Under the pieces are notes generated by a model. It worked only from the letters and a program-made list of their open reading frames with translations. It had not been told where the DNA came from and ran no database searches. Shown piece after piece: positions 36,601 through 48,300 of a DNA stretch of 64,000 nt (positions are counted from its first letter, which is position 1; the number at the start of each line of letters is the position of its first letter). The translations under genes were made by a program, and so were the position numbers. Source of the stretch: Monosporascus cannonballus (taxonomy: Eukaryota; Ascomycota; Sordariomycetes; Xylariales); the NCBI GenBank assembly GCA_004154925.1, contig QJNS01000055.1:1-64000 (forward strand), in the 5' to 3' direction.

Positions 36601-36723
36601 TTATTTCAATATCCGGATAATCAAAGATCTGGTAAATGGGTTATTCGGGCTGCTTATCAATAAATATAATATCGGCGATATTATTCAAAATTTAACAGTA
36701 TTATTAAATAAAAGCTTATAACA

Positions 36724-37108
36724 TATAACGGCTAAAAGGTTTAATTAATTATTAAACCTTAATCGTACGGATTTATATTAATAAAAATATCGTAAGATTT
36801 TAAAAAATAAATATAATAATATTACGTTTCGTAATATTAAAAATACTTTAAATATTGAATTATTATTATAAATTAAAATTATTTAAATTTTAGAAATAAT
36901 AAGCGTATATATGTTGATCTGGTTTATTGGCTTATTACTCGTAAATTAATAATTCGGCTTATTGGCTTATTACTAATGAGTTGGTGATCCGGCTTACTGA
37001 CTTACCACCAGTAAGTTGGTAATCTATTACGTGACCTGCCCCACCGCGCACTTGTGGTTAGGTCCTGATAGACCGTTTCTGAAGACCGTGGCTTGCTGGG
37101 CCATGACA
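36724..37108 (-). repeat. 5' LTR of copy A, with 35-bp U3 repeats
   Basis: 385 bp. Three tandem units of 35 bp (about 36,920-36,954, 36,955-36,989 and 36,990-37,024; core GGCTTA...AGTTGGT) lie in the U3 half. The inner half matches the LTRs of all other copies. Confidence 0.85.
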
Positions 37109-37113
37109 GGAGA

Positions 37114-37860
37114 TCGTTATTACCTACGATCTTGGCCGCAGTAAAGACAGTCGGTTAGGATTCTGACAATAAAACGTTTTAATCAGGTTTATCGCATTTG
37201 TCAAATGCTTAAATAATTCCCATATATTATTTTTTGGTAAGTAATCTATCCACTTAATCAAATATTCGATCTTGTTTTTAATTATTTGAAATCCAATATT
37301 TTTTCGATTTTGTATTCGTTAATATCTTTTTCGAATTCTAGATTTTTCTTAAGCGAGGCGTTTTTTGGAGCTAGTTTTAACAGGAAAATATAGAAAACAG
37401 GATATATTTTTATTGTTGCGAGTAAAAACAACCTATAATTAATTTTGAAAATAACTTTATTAATTTTAAACCAGTCAAATGTTTTAAAATCGATTTTATT
37501 ATTTGTCCTTTTTGTCTTGACTTATAAAATATTTAAAATTATGTTTTATTTTTGTTCTAGTAAGTAAATCTTGTTTTTGTTTTCGTTAAAAACAATTTTT
37601 TAATATTTTTCTTATTATAATACTAGGTTATTTTTATTATAAAAATTACAATTCGGTTCGTAATTAAACTTATATAGTTTTAATTTCTGTCACCATTATT
37701 TTTATTTGCAAGGTTAAGATAATAATTGCGAGCGCTTTATATATTAATTGCTTTTATTCTTAAGTTACTGTTTTATATGCGTATACGGCTATATACGGAA
37801 ATATGTCTAAATCTTCCTTTACGGAAATATTATAAATTATTTATACTAATTATTACGGCC
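37114..37860 (-). mobile_element. Fragment of a second chromodomain Gypsy element
   Basis: Minus strand. At about 37,480-37,376 an integrase C-terminal motif is readable (LFLLATIKIYPVFYIFLLKLAP, matching the usual KIHPVFHVSLL pattern). A chromodomain follows at 37,317 to about 37,180 (EYKIEKILDF, frameshift, then EYLIKWIDYL). It is a different family from copies A-D by sequence. Ends undefined. The first bases after 37,113 continue the split coiled-coil relic. Confidence 0.65.
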
Positions 37861-37979
37861 TGGTCACCCGTAAGCGCTCCAGTATATATGAAGCTGTAAG
37901 CACTAGGATAATTGCCACAATTGCGATCATTTCATCGATCTTTTGCGCTGGTGGTGTAATGGTATAGTGCAGCTATAAC

Positions 37980-40076
37980 ATTGCCGTAGACGCCATATTG
38001 CCGTTCCTTCGTTTTAACCCTTTTGCGACGATTATCTTTAGCCGTTATTGGTTGTATTCTTTTTACTACTTTTTCCTTTTCTGTTAAAGAAGTTTATCTT
38101 TATTGTATAATAATGTGACGGCTAGGCGGTTTAACCAACTATTAAACCTTAGTCGTACGGATTTATGTTAGCAGGAATATCGTAGGATTCTGAGCAATAG
38201 ATACAGTAACGTATTACGTTTCGTAATACCAAAAGTACTTTAGATAACGAATTATTATTGTAAGCTGATGTTATTTAAATTATGGAAATAATGAACGTAT
38301 TATATTTGGTTTTCTCGATTTTATTAAGCCTGGCTTTACGATAGATCCTGTCGAGCCTGGCTCTATGGGCTCTACAATACATCCTGTCGAGCCCGGCTTT
38401 ATAGCCTTTATAATAGATCCTGTCGAGCCCTTACGTAACTCGACCCATATAGCTTGCGTATTTTCCCTGTTGCGACCGTTTCCGAGGCCGCAGCCTGTCA
38501 AGTCATAACAAATAAGTGTTTTTTCTTCTTAGAAACGTTTATTTTTTGGTCCTCCGAAGTTTGCTTAAATTATAGTTCGTTTCGCGTAATTAAACGATTT
38601 CTTTCCAAAGAAAAACAATTTCGTATAAAAGTAATAAGTTACTTTTTATTAAAAGATTAACCGATTCGATTATTTTTGTTAGCAAGTTACCTTAATAATA
38701 TTTAATTTTTCTTTATAAGTAACATTTTTGTTTCGTTACTTTCTAGATATTTTTAAGCGTTTTCGTAAAAAAGAAAAGAATAAAACTGGCGGAGGTAAGC
38801 GGCGAAACTGTCGGTATAGATATAACAGGAGTTTTTAATTCGAAAAAAAAGTTATTAGAATCGAATAGGATAAGTCCAGCTTTCGCGAATCCGGATTTGA
38901 TGTTATTGGACGTTATGGCAGTTTTGAACGCGTCGTAAAAACCGGCGAGGAAATCTTTTTTCGCGATATAGGTATAGTAGCGTCGCATTAAACCTTCGAT
39001 ATAAAGCGAATAAGCGCGTTTTAAAACGAAAAAGTAAGATACGTCGAAAGGTTAAAATCGGTAAAAAAAATAAAAGGGTATATAAAACGTAATAATGCTA
39101 TTATTTACGTAATATTTTTCGAATTTTTTCGTGTAATAATTTTCGTAGCAGTCGACAATTAAAAAACGTTTCGTTTTTTTCGTACGGGTTCGAATATATT
39201 TAGCGAAATGTTAAATTTATTTTATATTTAATTTATTCGTTATTTAATCATTATATTTAGTATTAAGCTTTGAATTAATTAATAATAAATTATTATTATA
39301 TTTAGAATTAAAGTAAGTTTTTTCTGTTAAAATATTAAGTAATAATATAGCTTAACTTTACGAATTAATAACTTATATAATTATAACGTATTTCCAATTT
39401 TCTTATTATATTAATTTAAATCTTTTACGTTTTTAAATATTTGTAATTATTATATCGAATATTATTAAAAGCCTTATTAAGAAGCCCGTTTTGCTAAAGT
39501 TATAATATTTTTTTTACGATATCGTATTTTACGATTATAGTTCGAACAAATTTGAACTATTTCCGAAATACCATTAAACCTTTGTATAATATTCTTTAAT
39601 AATTATGTTTTGATTTAAATACGTTTAGAATTTGTTTTTGCCGTCGTACAAATTTTAACGTCTAATTAACCCAGACGTGTATCGTATCGTATTAGGTTAA
39701 TAATAAATTCGCTATATTTTTAATATATTAAAGCCGAATAGGAAACGTTCGCGCGTTTAAGCTAAAAACCTTTTCGATAATAGATTGCTTTTCGATCGAT
39801 ATTAAATTTCGTAACTGGAGAATAATATCGGTTCGGGCGTATCGACCGTAATACCGAGCTTTTAAAATAGATTCGGGGACGTTACATATAGAATATAGCT
39901 TTTTAGAATTAAGTTTCGGCTTTTTTTTTTAGCTTAAATTGTTAAGTTTAACCTAGATTCTTTTGTAACACGTTCTATATTATTGGTATTAAAAATTAAA
40001 GATTAAAGTTTGGTAGTTAAAATATAAATAAAAACGGTTTGCGAGCTTATTCGACTCGCAAGCTTTTGTAGTACGT
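37980..40076 (-). mobile_element. Fot1/pogo-like DNA transposon E (degraded, carries a solo LTR)
   Basis: Colinear with element F (43,160-44,856). A transposase C-terminal part is readable on the minus strand (38,988-38,743: AKKDFLAGFYDAF, then SGFAKAGLI), followed upstream by stops. The right end is GTACGT followed by TA at 40,076-40,078, matching the right end of F. The left terminal inverted repeat was not found, so the left boundary is approximate. The LTR at 38,114-38,510 interrupts it. Confidence 0.7.
38114..38510 (-). repeat. Solo chromovirus LTR with target duplication, inside element E
   Basis: 397 bp, TGTGACGGC...GTCATAACA, flanked on both sides by AATAA (38,109-38,113 and 38,511-38,515). 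Its inner half matches the LTRs of copies A-D. The other half carries a 36-bp tandem repeat (38,334-38,369, 38,370-38,405, partial 38,406-38,430; core GATCCTGTCGAGCC). A 73-codon minus-strand ORF here only reflects this repeat. Known mechanism: LTR-LTR recombination removes the element interior. Confidence 0.9.
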
Positions 40077-40129
40077 TAAAACTATTATCCGTAATAATTT
40101 TTAGTTATAAAAGAAATCTCAACGCTTAC

Positions 40130-41460
40130 GTATTTGCGTTTACAAAAAGCTTATTTCGTATATTAATAATTATTGCCACCCGATCTAACTTAAAGCTTTA
40201 TCAATTAAACGTTAGTAACGCATTTCTGTATAACAAGATTAATAAAATAGTATACGTGCGTTTTTTATTAAAATTCGAAAGTCCGAGCTTTTAATTAAAG
40301 CTTTTAAAAGCTCTATATAGGTTAAAGAGATCACCGCTTTTATAACAAAGCGACTTATCTTTAAGTTTATATAATCTAAATCTAAAGCCCGTCTCCGATA
40401 ACCTATACGTTATAATTAATAACTGGTTAACGTTATTTTTTATGTTAACGATATATCTATGAATATACAAAATCAAAAATATAACAGGCGCAAAAGAATT
40501 CCTCGTAAAATTAACACAACGTTTCCACATTCTTAACCTTAAAAGATTACAATAATTCTTAAGAATGTGTATCCTACGCATCCGTAACGTTAAAAAGCTA
40601 TAGCTAGTATAAAACGATTACTAGAAGAAATTATATCCACGTTTTAATCTATCCGAAATTAAAAAACGTTATATCAAAATCTCTAAATAATGAAATCTAA
40701 AAAAATACGAAGGCAAAACGTTTACATCTTCAAAAAAGGATTATCTTAAAAAAGTTAGCAGCTTACTATATAAAGTTATCACTACTCGTCCAAATATAAC
40801 GAAATCTATTTCCTACTTATTACTTTATAATAAAAACCTAAACCCCCTTTACTATAACGCTATTATTAAAGCCCTACTTTACGAATATCATACACACTAC
40901 CTCGTTATACAATATAATTGAAACGAAAAACTTAACATATAATCACTATTATATTTGAACAACGGATGCTTTACTGATAATCCAAACCGTAAAAAGTTTT
41001 AAAAATTCGTAATATTACTATTCGAGAGCTCTACCGTTTAAAAAGTTAATAAGCAGAATATCATTACCATCTTATATACGAAAATAAAGATATTAATCTT
41101 TTTTAAACGGTTACAAAGGTTATCTTTATGTAAACACTTTTTAAAATTATAAGCTTAAAACTAAATAAAAGCTTAATTATTTAAGTAAATAATAAGCAAA
41201 TAATACGACCTGTAATTAAAAAAGCTATATGTTTAATTACAAAACTAAAACATATTAATATCCACAACTACCAGCTCCGTAAAGCTTTTACTACGAAAAG
41301 AAATTAATATCGAATCAACGTCTATTAAAACAATAATTACTGATAGCTTCATAAAGCTACTTGAACTTTAAAAGCACTAAAGGTTTATACGCTTATTAAA
41401 CTATCAAAACGTTGCTTTAAGAATCGAAAAAGGTTTTAAAAAAGCCTTGTTACAACAACG
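40130..41460 (+). mobile_element. Copia (Ty1-type) polyprotein relic: reverse transcriptase and RNase H
   Basis: Plus strand. The Copia RT active-site region reads FYVND at 40,438-40,452 (family FYVDD, Asp to Asn). Downstream comes the connection region (LLYKVITTRPNI, LNPLYYNAIIKALLYEYHTHY), the RNase H part FTDNPNRK, and near the end KLKHINIHNYQLRKAF-like and ADGLTKAL-equivalent positions with stops. The order and spacing are those of the Copia 3' end. Stops are frequent, and the 5' two-thirds of the element is absent or unreadable. Confidence 0.75.
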
Positions 41461-41562
41461 TTATTTTTATTTTTCTTTACTATTTCTTTTTATCGTTTCT
41501 TTTTTTATATTAAACGCTAAACCATCTTATATATAACACTAATATCACAACTCTTTAATAAA

Positions 41563-41633
41563 AGAGTTATAGTCTAATAATATAACGTTAAATTTTCATA
41601 CTTAAAGAAATAAGTTCGAATCCCACTATAAGT
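41563..41633 (+). pseudogene. Mutated tRNA-like sequence (Glu-like)
   Basis: A D arm GTCTAATAATATAAC differs from a typical eukaryotic tRNA-Glu D arm only by G-to-A changes. An anticodon loop TTTTCAT carries TTC, and the T arm ATAAG-TTCGAAT-CCCAC would be a perfect stem if its three A residues facing C were G. The acceptor stem does not close well. It lies between the Copia RNase H relic and the possible Copia LTR. It is either a RIP-mutated tRNA copy or a tRNA-derived element. Confidence 0.35.
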
Positions 41634-41787
41634 TCGTCCATCTACAAATCTCGACCCGTCGGGATCTGCAAATATAACTCCGATTTTTGTTGATTTTTGT
41701 TTATACTCTAACCACCACGGTATTTCCTTTTAGATAATCTTCAAACTAGTAAGAGCTTTAGCTATTAATTCCTAATAGCTAGGAGGG

Positions 41788-42000
41788 TGTATTAGACCCT
41801 ACTAAAGGTCTAAATCTGTTTGTTATACACTGCGTAACCGTAGATTGATCGCATTGGTTGTTATATTCATATTAAAGTCTTTCTGACCGCGTCTGTCAAG
41901 GCTTATACTAATGAGTATGGCTTGTATAATCCTCACCTTAAGCCATAGATAATCTTCGTTACGTCCTTTATCTTAAAACCCTTAATATTTAACATATCTC
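41788..42000 (+). repeat. Possible Copia 3' LTR (end uncertain)
   Basis: A purine tract AGGAGGG (41,781-41,787) is directly followed by TGTATTAGACCC, as expected for polypurine tract plus LTR downstream of Copia RNase H. The sequence is less mutated than its surroundings. The end and target duplication were not found. Confidence 0.35.
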
Positions 42001-42981
42001 TTTAAACTATTTCTCTTAAAGCTGGCTAACTTTTAATAAAATTTTAAGTTTTAAGAATTATCCGGATAATTTTCTTCCATAATATTAATCTTCCATCTTA
42101 TCAAAATCCTCCTGCCGTAGTTTTTATAATTTTCTAACCTCGGTTTTCTTTCTTATATCTACCAACAAACTTTATTATTTCAAATTCTTAAACATTTCCT
42201 TTTATCAAACCATAATTAATATATTTATAAATATATTATTTATAAGAATATATTCCATCTTAATTTAATATTAAATAATGGATTATCCAGCTAATAGTTA
42301 TATATCTTAAGATGTATAAGCTTTATTTATAGCTGGACGATGTCGGCGCTAATAATACTTATAATTTGTTAATTATTCTATTATAAATATATCGTCAAGA
42401 TATTTTATTATATTTCCAGCTGCTTCATTAACTGTAAGGCGAATATAACCTTTTTCTTAACTTAAATAAAGGATAATAATTTCGCTATGTTATAAAAACA
42501 ATTATTATATTTGATTTACTCATTCGCTATTAAATTATTTTATTAAATAGTTTTACTACGTGTACATCTAAGCTTTTTAGATTAACGTTATTATTAACAA
42601 AAAAAACCTCGCTTTAAGCATCGAAAGTATTTTTTCCCCGAATTATAAAGCGTGCGTTTTTGTTTCGAATAAATATTTAATCAAATATTAGGCGTCATTG
42701 TAATATTTATCGTTAAGATTTATGTTAAACGGGATAGACGGCAGGCGGTAAAGATAATATCGGGCCGAATAATAATTGCTATATAAAAAATAAATTCATT
42801 TTCCCTTAATACTTATTAATTGACTTTATAATTATTTTATTATTTAAACGAATTACACTTTATATTATATAGGTATTTAAAGAAATAATTTATCATTTTT
42901 ACAGTTCGGATTAACAATTGTATTAACGTAATCCAATTAAGATAACTAAATTAATTCTTTTTTCTGATTTTTAAATAACCT
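42001..42981. other. AT-rich sequence, origin unresolved
   Basis: No readable domain on either strand. It may include the rest of the Copia LTR and older repeat remnants. Confidence 0.4.
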
Positions 42982-42983
42982 TT

Positions 42984-44856
42984 AACGCACTACACCATCG
43001 AGCGGACCAAACCACCGAGCGGATCAAAATTTAACACTTCGCGACAACAAAATCAAATAAGTCAACCACAACATATTAAATCAATTCAAATTAATCGGAT
43101 TTTTCTTCGCTAGATATCTTTACAGCTTTTTCACAAGTACGCGCATTATGTCCGGGCTTGCCGTAAACGCCATACTTCTATTCTTTCGTCTTAACCCTCT
43201 TACGACAAATATTGTTCGCCGTTATTAGTTACGATTGTTTATTATTACCTTTCTTTTCGGCTAAAAAAGCTTGTTCTTTTTAAATAATAAATATTTCTTC
43301 TTTTTAAAAGCGTTTATTTTTAGTTCTTCGACGCTTATTAAGGGTATAATTAGTTTCGCGTAATTGGGTAGCTTTTTGTTTAAGAAGAATAACTTTGTGC
43401 CAAAGTATTAGATAAGGTTTATTGAAAAGCTTAACCGATTTAACGATTCTTATCGGCGAGCTATTCTAATCAATTTTAATCCTTTTTTGCAAGTAACGTT
43501 CTTACCTTATTGCTTTACGGATATTTTTACCAGTCTTCGCGGGAGGGATAAGAATGGAACCGGCGGAAGTAAGCGGCGAGACGGTCGGTATAGGTACAAC
43601 TGGAAGAATTTCCAACTCGGATAAGACGTTATTAGGATCGAATGCAATAAGTCCAGCTTTCGCGAATCCGGATTTAATGTTATCGAGCGTTAAGGCAGCT
43701 TTAAATGCGTTATGAAAGCCGGCGAGAAAATCTTTTTTCGCGATATATATATAATAACGTCGTATCAAATTTTCGATATAAAGCAAATAAGCGCGCTTTA
43801 AGACGAAAAAGTAAAATATGTCGAAAGGTTGGAACCGATAAAAAAAATAGGCTGGTATGTAAAAGTTAATAATACCGTTATTTGCGTAATATTTTTCGAA
43901 TTTTATCGAATAGTGGCTTTCGTAATCGTCGAGAATAAAAAGACGTTTCATTTTTTTTATACGCGTTCGAATATATTTATTAAAATGTTAAATTTATTTT
44001 AAACCTAATTCGTTCGTTATTTAATTATTATAACTGGTATTAATATTTTAATCGGCTGGTAATAAGTTATTATAATATTAAAAATTAAGGTAGCTTTTCC
44101 TCGCCAAAATAATAAATAACGCCATAATTTAACTTTATAAATTAACAGTTTGAATAATTATAACTTATTCCCAATTCCCTTATTATGCCTATTTAAGTTT
44201 TTTACGTTTTTTAGCGCTTATAATTACCATATCGGATATTATGAAAAACCTTATTAAAAAGTCCATCTTGTCAAAGTTGTAAATATCCTTGTTTACGATG
44301 TTATATTTTGCGATTATAACCCGAACAAATTCGAACCATTCACGAAATATCTTTAGATTTTCGCATAATACTTTTTATAATCGATTTTTCGATTAAAACG
44401 CGTTTGGGGCTTTTTTTGCCGTTTAATAAATTTCGACGCCCAGTTAACCTCGACGCGTTCTATAACGCGTTGGATTAGTAATAAATTCGTTATATTTTCA
44501 ATATGCTAAAGCCGGATAAAAAACGTTCGTGTATTTAAGTTAAGGATTCGTTCGATGATCGATTTCTTTTCGGTCGGCGTTAATTTTCGCGAATTGGAGG
44601 TGGTATCGGTTCGGGCGTATCGACAGTAATAGCGGGCTTTTAAGGTCGTTTCGAAGACGTTATATATAGAATGTAGTTTTTTAAAGCTAAGTTTCGGGTC
44701 TCGTTTTTTAGCCTGGACGGCCAAGTTCATTCTAGGTTCTTTTGCAAGGCGTTCTATGTTGTTAATGTTGAGAAATTTATGATTAAAGTTAGGTAGTTGG
44801 TATGTTGACAAAATTGGTCCGTTCGGTGTTTTGGTTCGCTCGGTGGTGTGGTACGT
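42984..44856 (-). mobile_element. Fot1/pogo-like DNA transposon F with both terminal inverted repeats
   Basis: 1,873 bp, the usual Fot1 size. Terminal inverted repeats of about 50 bp (left ACGCACTACACCATCGAGCG, right complement ACGTACCACACCACCGAGCG) are flanked by TA on both sides (42,982-42,983 and 44,857-44,858), the Tc1/mariner target. The transposase is on the minus strand. A CENP-B/Psq-type N-terminal domain is at 44,811-44,506 (MNLAVQAKKRDPKLSF, then RKLTPTEKK). The DDE domain end is at 43,951-43,502 (LFILDDYESHYS, FQPFDIFYFFVLKRAY, SGFAKAGLIAFDP). Stops separate the pieces, so it cannot encode a full transposase. Confidence 0.88.
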
Positions 44857-44858
44857 TA

Positions 44859-44949
44859 TTTCTAAGAACTATTATAGTTTATTTCCTTCTATTAAGTAAT
44901 TAATACTTTGCAACTTCGCCATAATAATATTTATCTCGTATGATTTCTT
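44859..44949. other. Short AT-rich gap between element F and copy B
   Basis: About 90 bp of AT-rich sequence. The last five bases before the LTR, TTCTT, would be the target duplication of copy B; its right partner lies outside the window. Confidence 0.5.
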
Positions 44950-45371
44950 TGTGACGGCTAGGCGGTTTAACCAACTATTAAACCTTAGTCGTACGGGTTT
45001 ATATTGGCAGAAGTATCGTAGGATTCTGAGCAATAAATACAGTTACGTATTACGTCTCGTAATATCAACAGTGCCTTGGATGACGAATTATTATTGCAAA
45101 CTAAAACTATCTAAACTATGAAAATAATAAGCGTATATATTTTCTCATAAATCCCGTTAAATCCTTTGGATTATTCCGGATCTATGCCGAATAACTGCAT
45201 GGGTCCCGTTAGATCTTTTGGATTACTTCGGATCCATACCGAATAACTGTATAGATTCCGTTAGATCTTTTGGATCACTCCGGATCCGTATTACGTGGTT
45301 TCGACCCACTTGAGTCCTATTTCGGTTACCAAATAACCGTTTCTGAGATCCTTCCTTAATTAGGTTATAAC
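44950..45371 (-). repeat. 3' LTR of copy B, with 52-bp U3 repeats
   Basis: 422 bp, TGTGACGGC...GGTTATAACA. Two full 52-bp tandem units (45,153-45,204 and 45,205-45,256) and a partial third carry the core CCGTTAGATC...GGATC...CCGAATAACTG. Confidence 0.85.
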
Positions 45372-48300
45372 ACGATTTCCCTTTCTCCAAAATTTGCCCT
45401 TAAAACTTTTTCTAGTAAGTCTTTTCCTTTATATATTACCATATTTAACCGAATTACTAAAAACCACAAACGTATTAACCAAAAAGAAAAACGTGAAGCC
45501 TCAGTTCGTTTCGTTTTTAATTCCGGTTTTGAAGTTATATTTTTTATACCTTATTTTCGCGTTAATAATTTACAATTATATCAGATAATATAACGAGTTA
45601 TTAATAATATATTCTGAAACATATTATTTATATATTTCCGGCATTGCTTTTTTATTTTTAAATAACATTAATAAAGAAATAAACTTCTTGTAATCGGAAA
45701 AATCTTCAGTTCGTTAATATTTTCGTAATACTTATTAAAAATTGATAACCGTATTCCGTCACTTGGATAAAGCGTTATCCCGCTTAAAATGTTTTCGTAC
45801 TTAACAAGATTTTTTTCGCAAAAAAGATATAGAAATAATTAACCGAGGCCTTTAATTTCTGTATGAACTAGAAAAAATAAAAAAAAAAACGATCGTCTAA
45901 AGGCAAAACGCGAATATTTGGAAATTAATCTTTGCGCCGTATTTCTCGAATAATCTTATTCTTTAGATTTTATCGTGGACGTAAACTAAGACGTAATTAT
46001 TTCCGGTAATTCTGCTGTTATTAGAAAAAGTTTTTTAATAGGCGCTAGGCGCCAATAAGATTTTTGATAAGTTCTTAAGTATTTTCGAAATTCGAGTACT
46101 TTTTTCACTTAATTAGGTACTAAGTAAATCCGTTTTATTTCCGCATGTTAAGGATTTTTTCCACCTTATATACCTATTCGTTTTTTATTTTTATATCGTT
46201 TTGTACCGTATATATCTTAATTATATTTGTTACTTGTTCGAATAAGAAGACGTAAAAATTAAATAAAATTCAACCTTTAGTAAAAATTCCAATTAGTAAT
46301 TATTTTCTGAGATTTTTTTTGGCGATTTTATATGGACCGATATATTTGAAATCGAGTTTTTTGCTAAGTTATTTTTTTAAAGTATTTTTGGTAACAAAAA
46401 AACTATTTCCCCCTTTTCGAAGGTTAATTTTTTTAACATTTTCTGGTTATAATATTTATTTATTTGGTTACGTAGGAATTTTAGTTTTATTTTTATTTCT
46501 TAATGCAGCTATTTAAGCCGTTTTAACATAAGGATTATTTTAATATTAGCTGGACCGTCGTCGCATACCTTTTTATAAACTTTTAAAATAAAACTAAAAT
46601 TTGCGTTCGCAAATATTATTTTGATATTTTCGTATTAATTGATATTATAAGTTAGTTAGGTAACAGGGAGCTTTTTAACCCAATTATTCTGTTTATTATT
46701 AATATAATATCGTAAATAAAATTTTAAAATTTTGTTCGTTCGTTTTATTTATCCATCGGTTTAAAGTTTAAATATACTGGATAATTTGTAATTTAAGCCG
46801 ATTTATTCTATTAGGTTTTAGTAGAACTTAGATGTAAATATTAATTTTTATTTCAGATAATTTTTATTAATAATCTATATATGCTAAAAATATATTTAAA
46901 AAAGAAATATATTATTTGTTCGGCGTTAATATCAATATAATATGGTAAGAAATAACAAAACTCCATAAATTGGTCAATAATTACGAAAATATTGTCGTAA
47001 TATACTTCTATAACTGGATTTTTTAATATAGAAAATTTAATAATAAAATCGAATATAACTAAATACTATAGTCGTTTTGCGACTAGTAATAGTTGTAACT
47101 TTTCGTAGGGCTTATCTCGTCCAGCTTTTATTCCGGCGTAAATATCGTATTATTATATAATTTTCTATATTATTAATTTTATTTTAAGAAAAGAATATAA
47201 GCGCTAAAGCCATATGAGGATTTCGTAAATCTCTCGATATTCGTATAGCTGATATTTGTATATGTTTCGTACTAGATATTTTTGGTATGTTTTTGGGAAT
47301 TTATATTTTATCCGTTCTTTAGTTTTTTGGAAAACCGTCGTTATACTACTAGATCCTTTAATATATATCAAAAAGTACTACCCGAATTATCGCAATTTAT
47401 TGCAAACGTAAATATCCTTTTATTGTAGTATCGAAAATTATATGGCTGATTTTAAGCAATTCTTTTTCGAGGTTTAGTTCTTTGCTTAAAATATCGGTTT
47501 TGCCGTTTTCTAAGCCATTTTTATAAGTAATAATAAAATCAAAGTTCGCCAATTTTTCCACATATTTTAATTATCGTCCTATAAGTTTTTTAGTCGTAAT
47601 AAAACGGGTAATATTTTGATAATCCGTATAAATCTTAACTGAATATAAATTTTCTTTTTGAAAATATTTAAATTCTCGAAATACCATAATTATGGCCATA
47701 AATTCCTTATTTGGAATACTAAAATTAAATTCGTATTTCTTTTAATTTATATAAATAGATTATAATAAGGTGCAAAATGTTTTAATTATTTCGTTTTCCG
47801 ATTATTACGTTTAATAAGTTATCCGAAATATCGGTTTTTAATTTAACGGGACGTATTGGATTATATATGATTAATATTGGTTCCTTAATAATTATATCCT
47901 TAATATTCTAAATTTTTTCTATGTTTTGAGCGTTTATTTAAATTCTTTTATTTTTTTTTCGTAAGGTTCATTAGGTGTATAATTGTTTTACTAAAGTTGC
48001 GAATAAACTTCCTGTAATAATTAGCAAGTCCAGAAATGCCTATACCTATTTGACTATCGTTAACGTTTGCTATTTTATGATTACTGCGATCTTTTTAAAG
48101 TTTATCTTAATATATTTTAAAGTAATAATACATTTTAGAAATTTTACTTTTTATACGTAAAATTAACTTCTTTTTACCTTAACAAGTAATTTTACGTCCT
48201 GTAAAACTTAAAGAACTTTACAAACGTATCCTATATATGCTTTTTCCGTTTCTAAAAAAATGAGAATATCGTCGAGATAGCAAATATCGAAAATATCGAG

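Larger units (their letters stand above)
30276..37108 (-). mobile_element. Chromovirus (Ty3/Gypsy LTR retrotransposon), copy A, complete but dead
   Basis: LTRs at both ends (30,276-30,663 and 36,724-37,108) and a perfect 5-bp target duplication GGAGA (30,271-30,275 and 37,109-37,113) define a 6.83-kb element. Coding runs on the minus strand: gag near the right end with a CCHC-type zinc knuckle (35,655-35,696, last Cys read as Tyr), reverse transcriptase with an intact YLDD box (33,492-33,503), and an integrase-linked chromodomain (31,318-31,422, EYVYEIKKIFDM... IKWKKYPDSENT). A polypurine tract, GGAAGGGGGAAA on the minus strand, abuts the 3' LTR at about 30,670. Many stops; no long ORF remains. 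The right LTR is visibly less mutated at its outer end than the left. Confidence 0.9.

Noticed and set aside
38280..38501. 73-codon minus-strand ORF with a 12-residue repeat
   Set aside because: The repeat is the 36-bp minisatellite of the solo LTR translated; there is no evidence for a protein.
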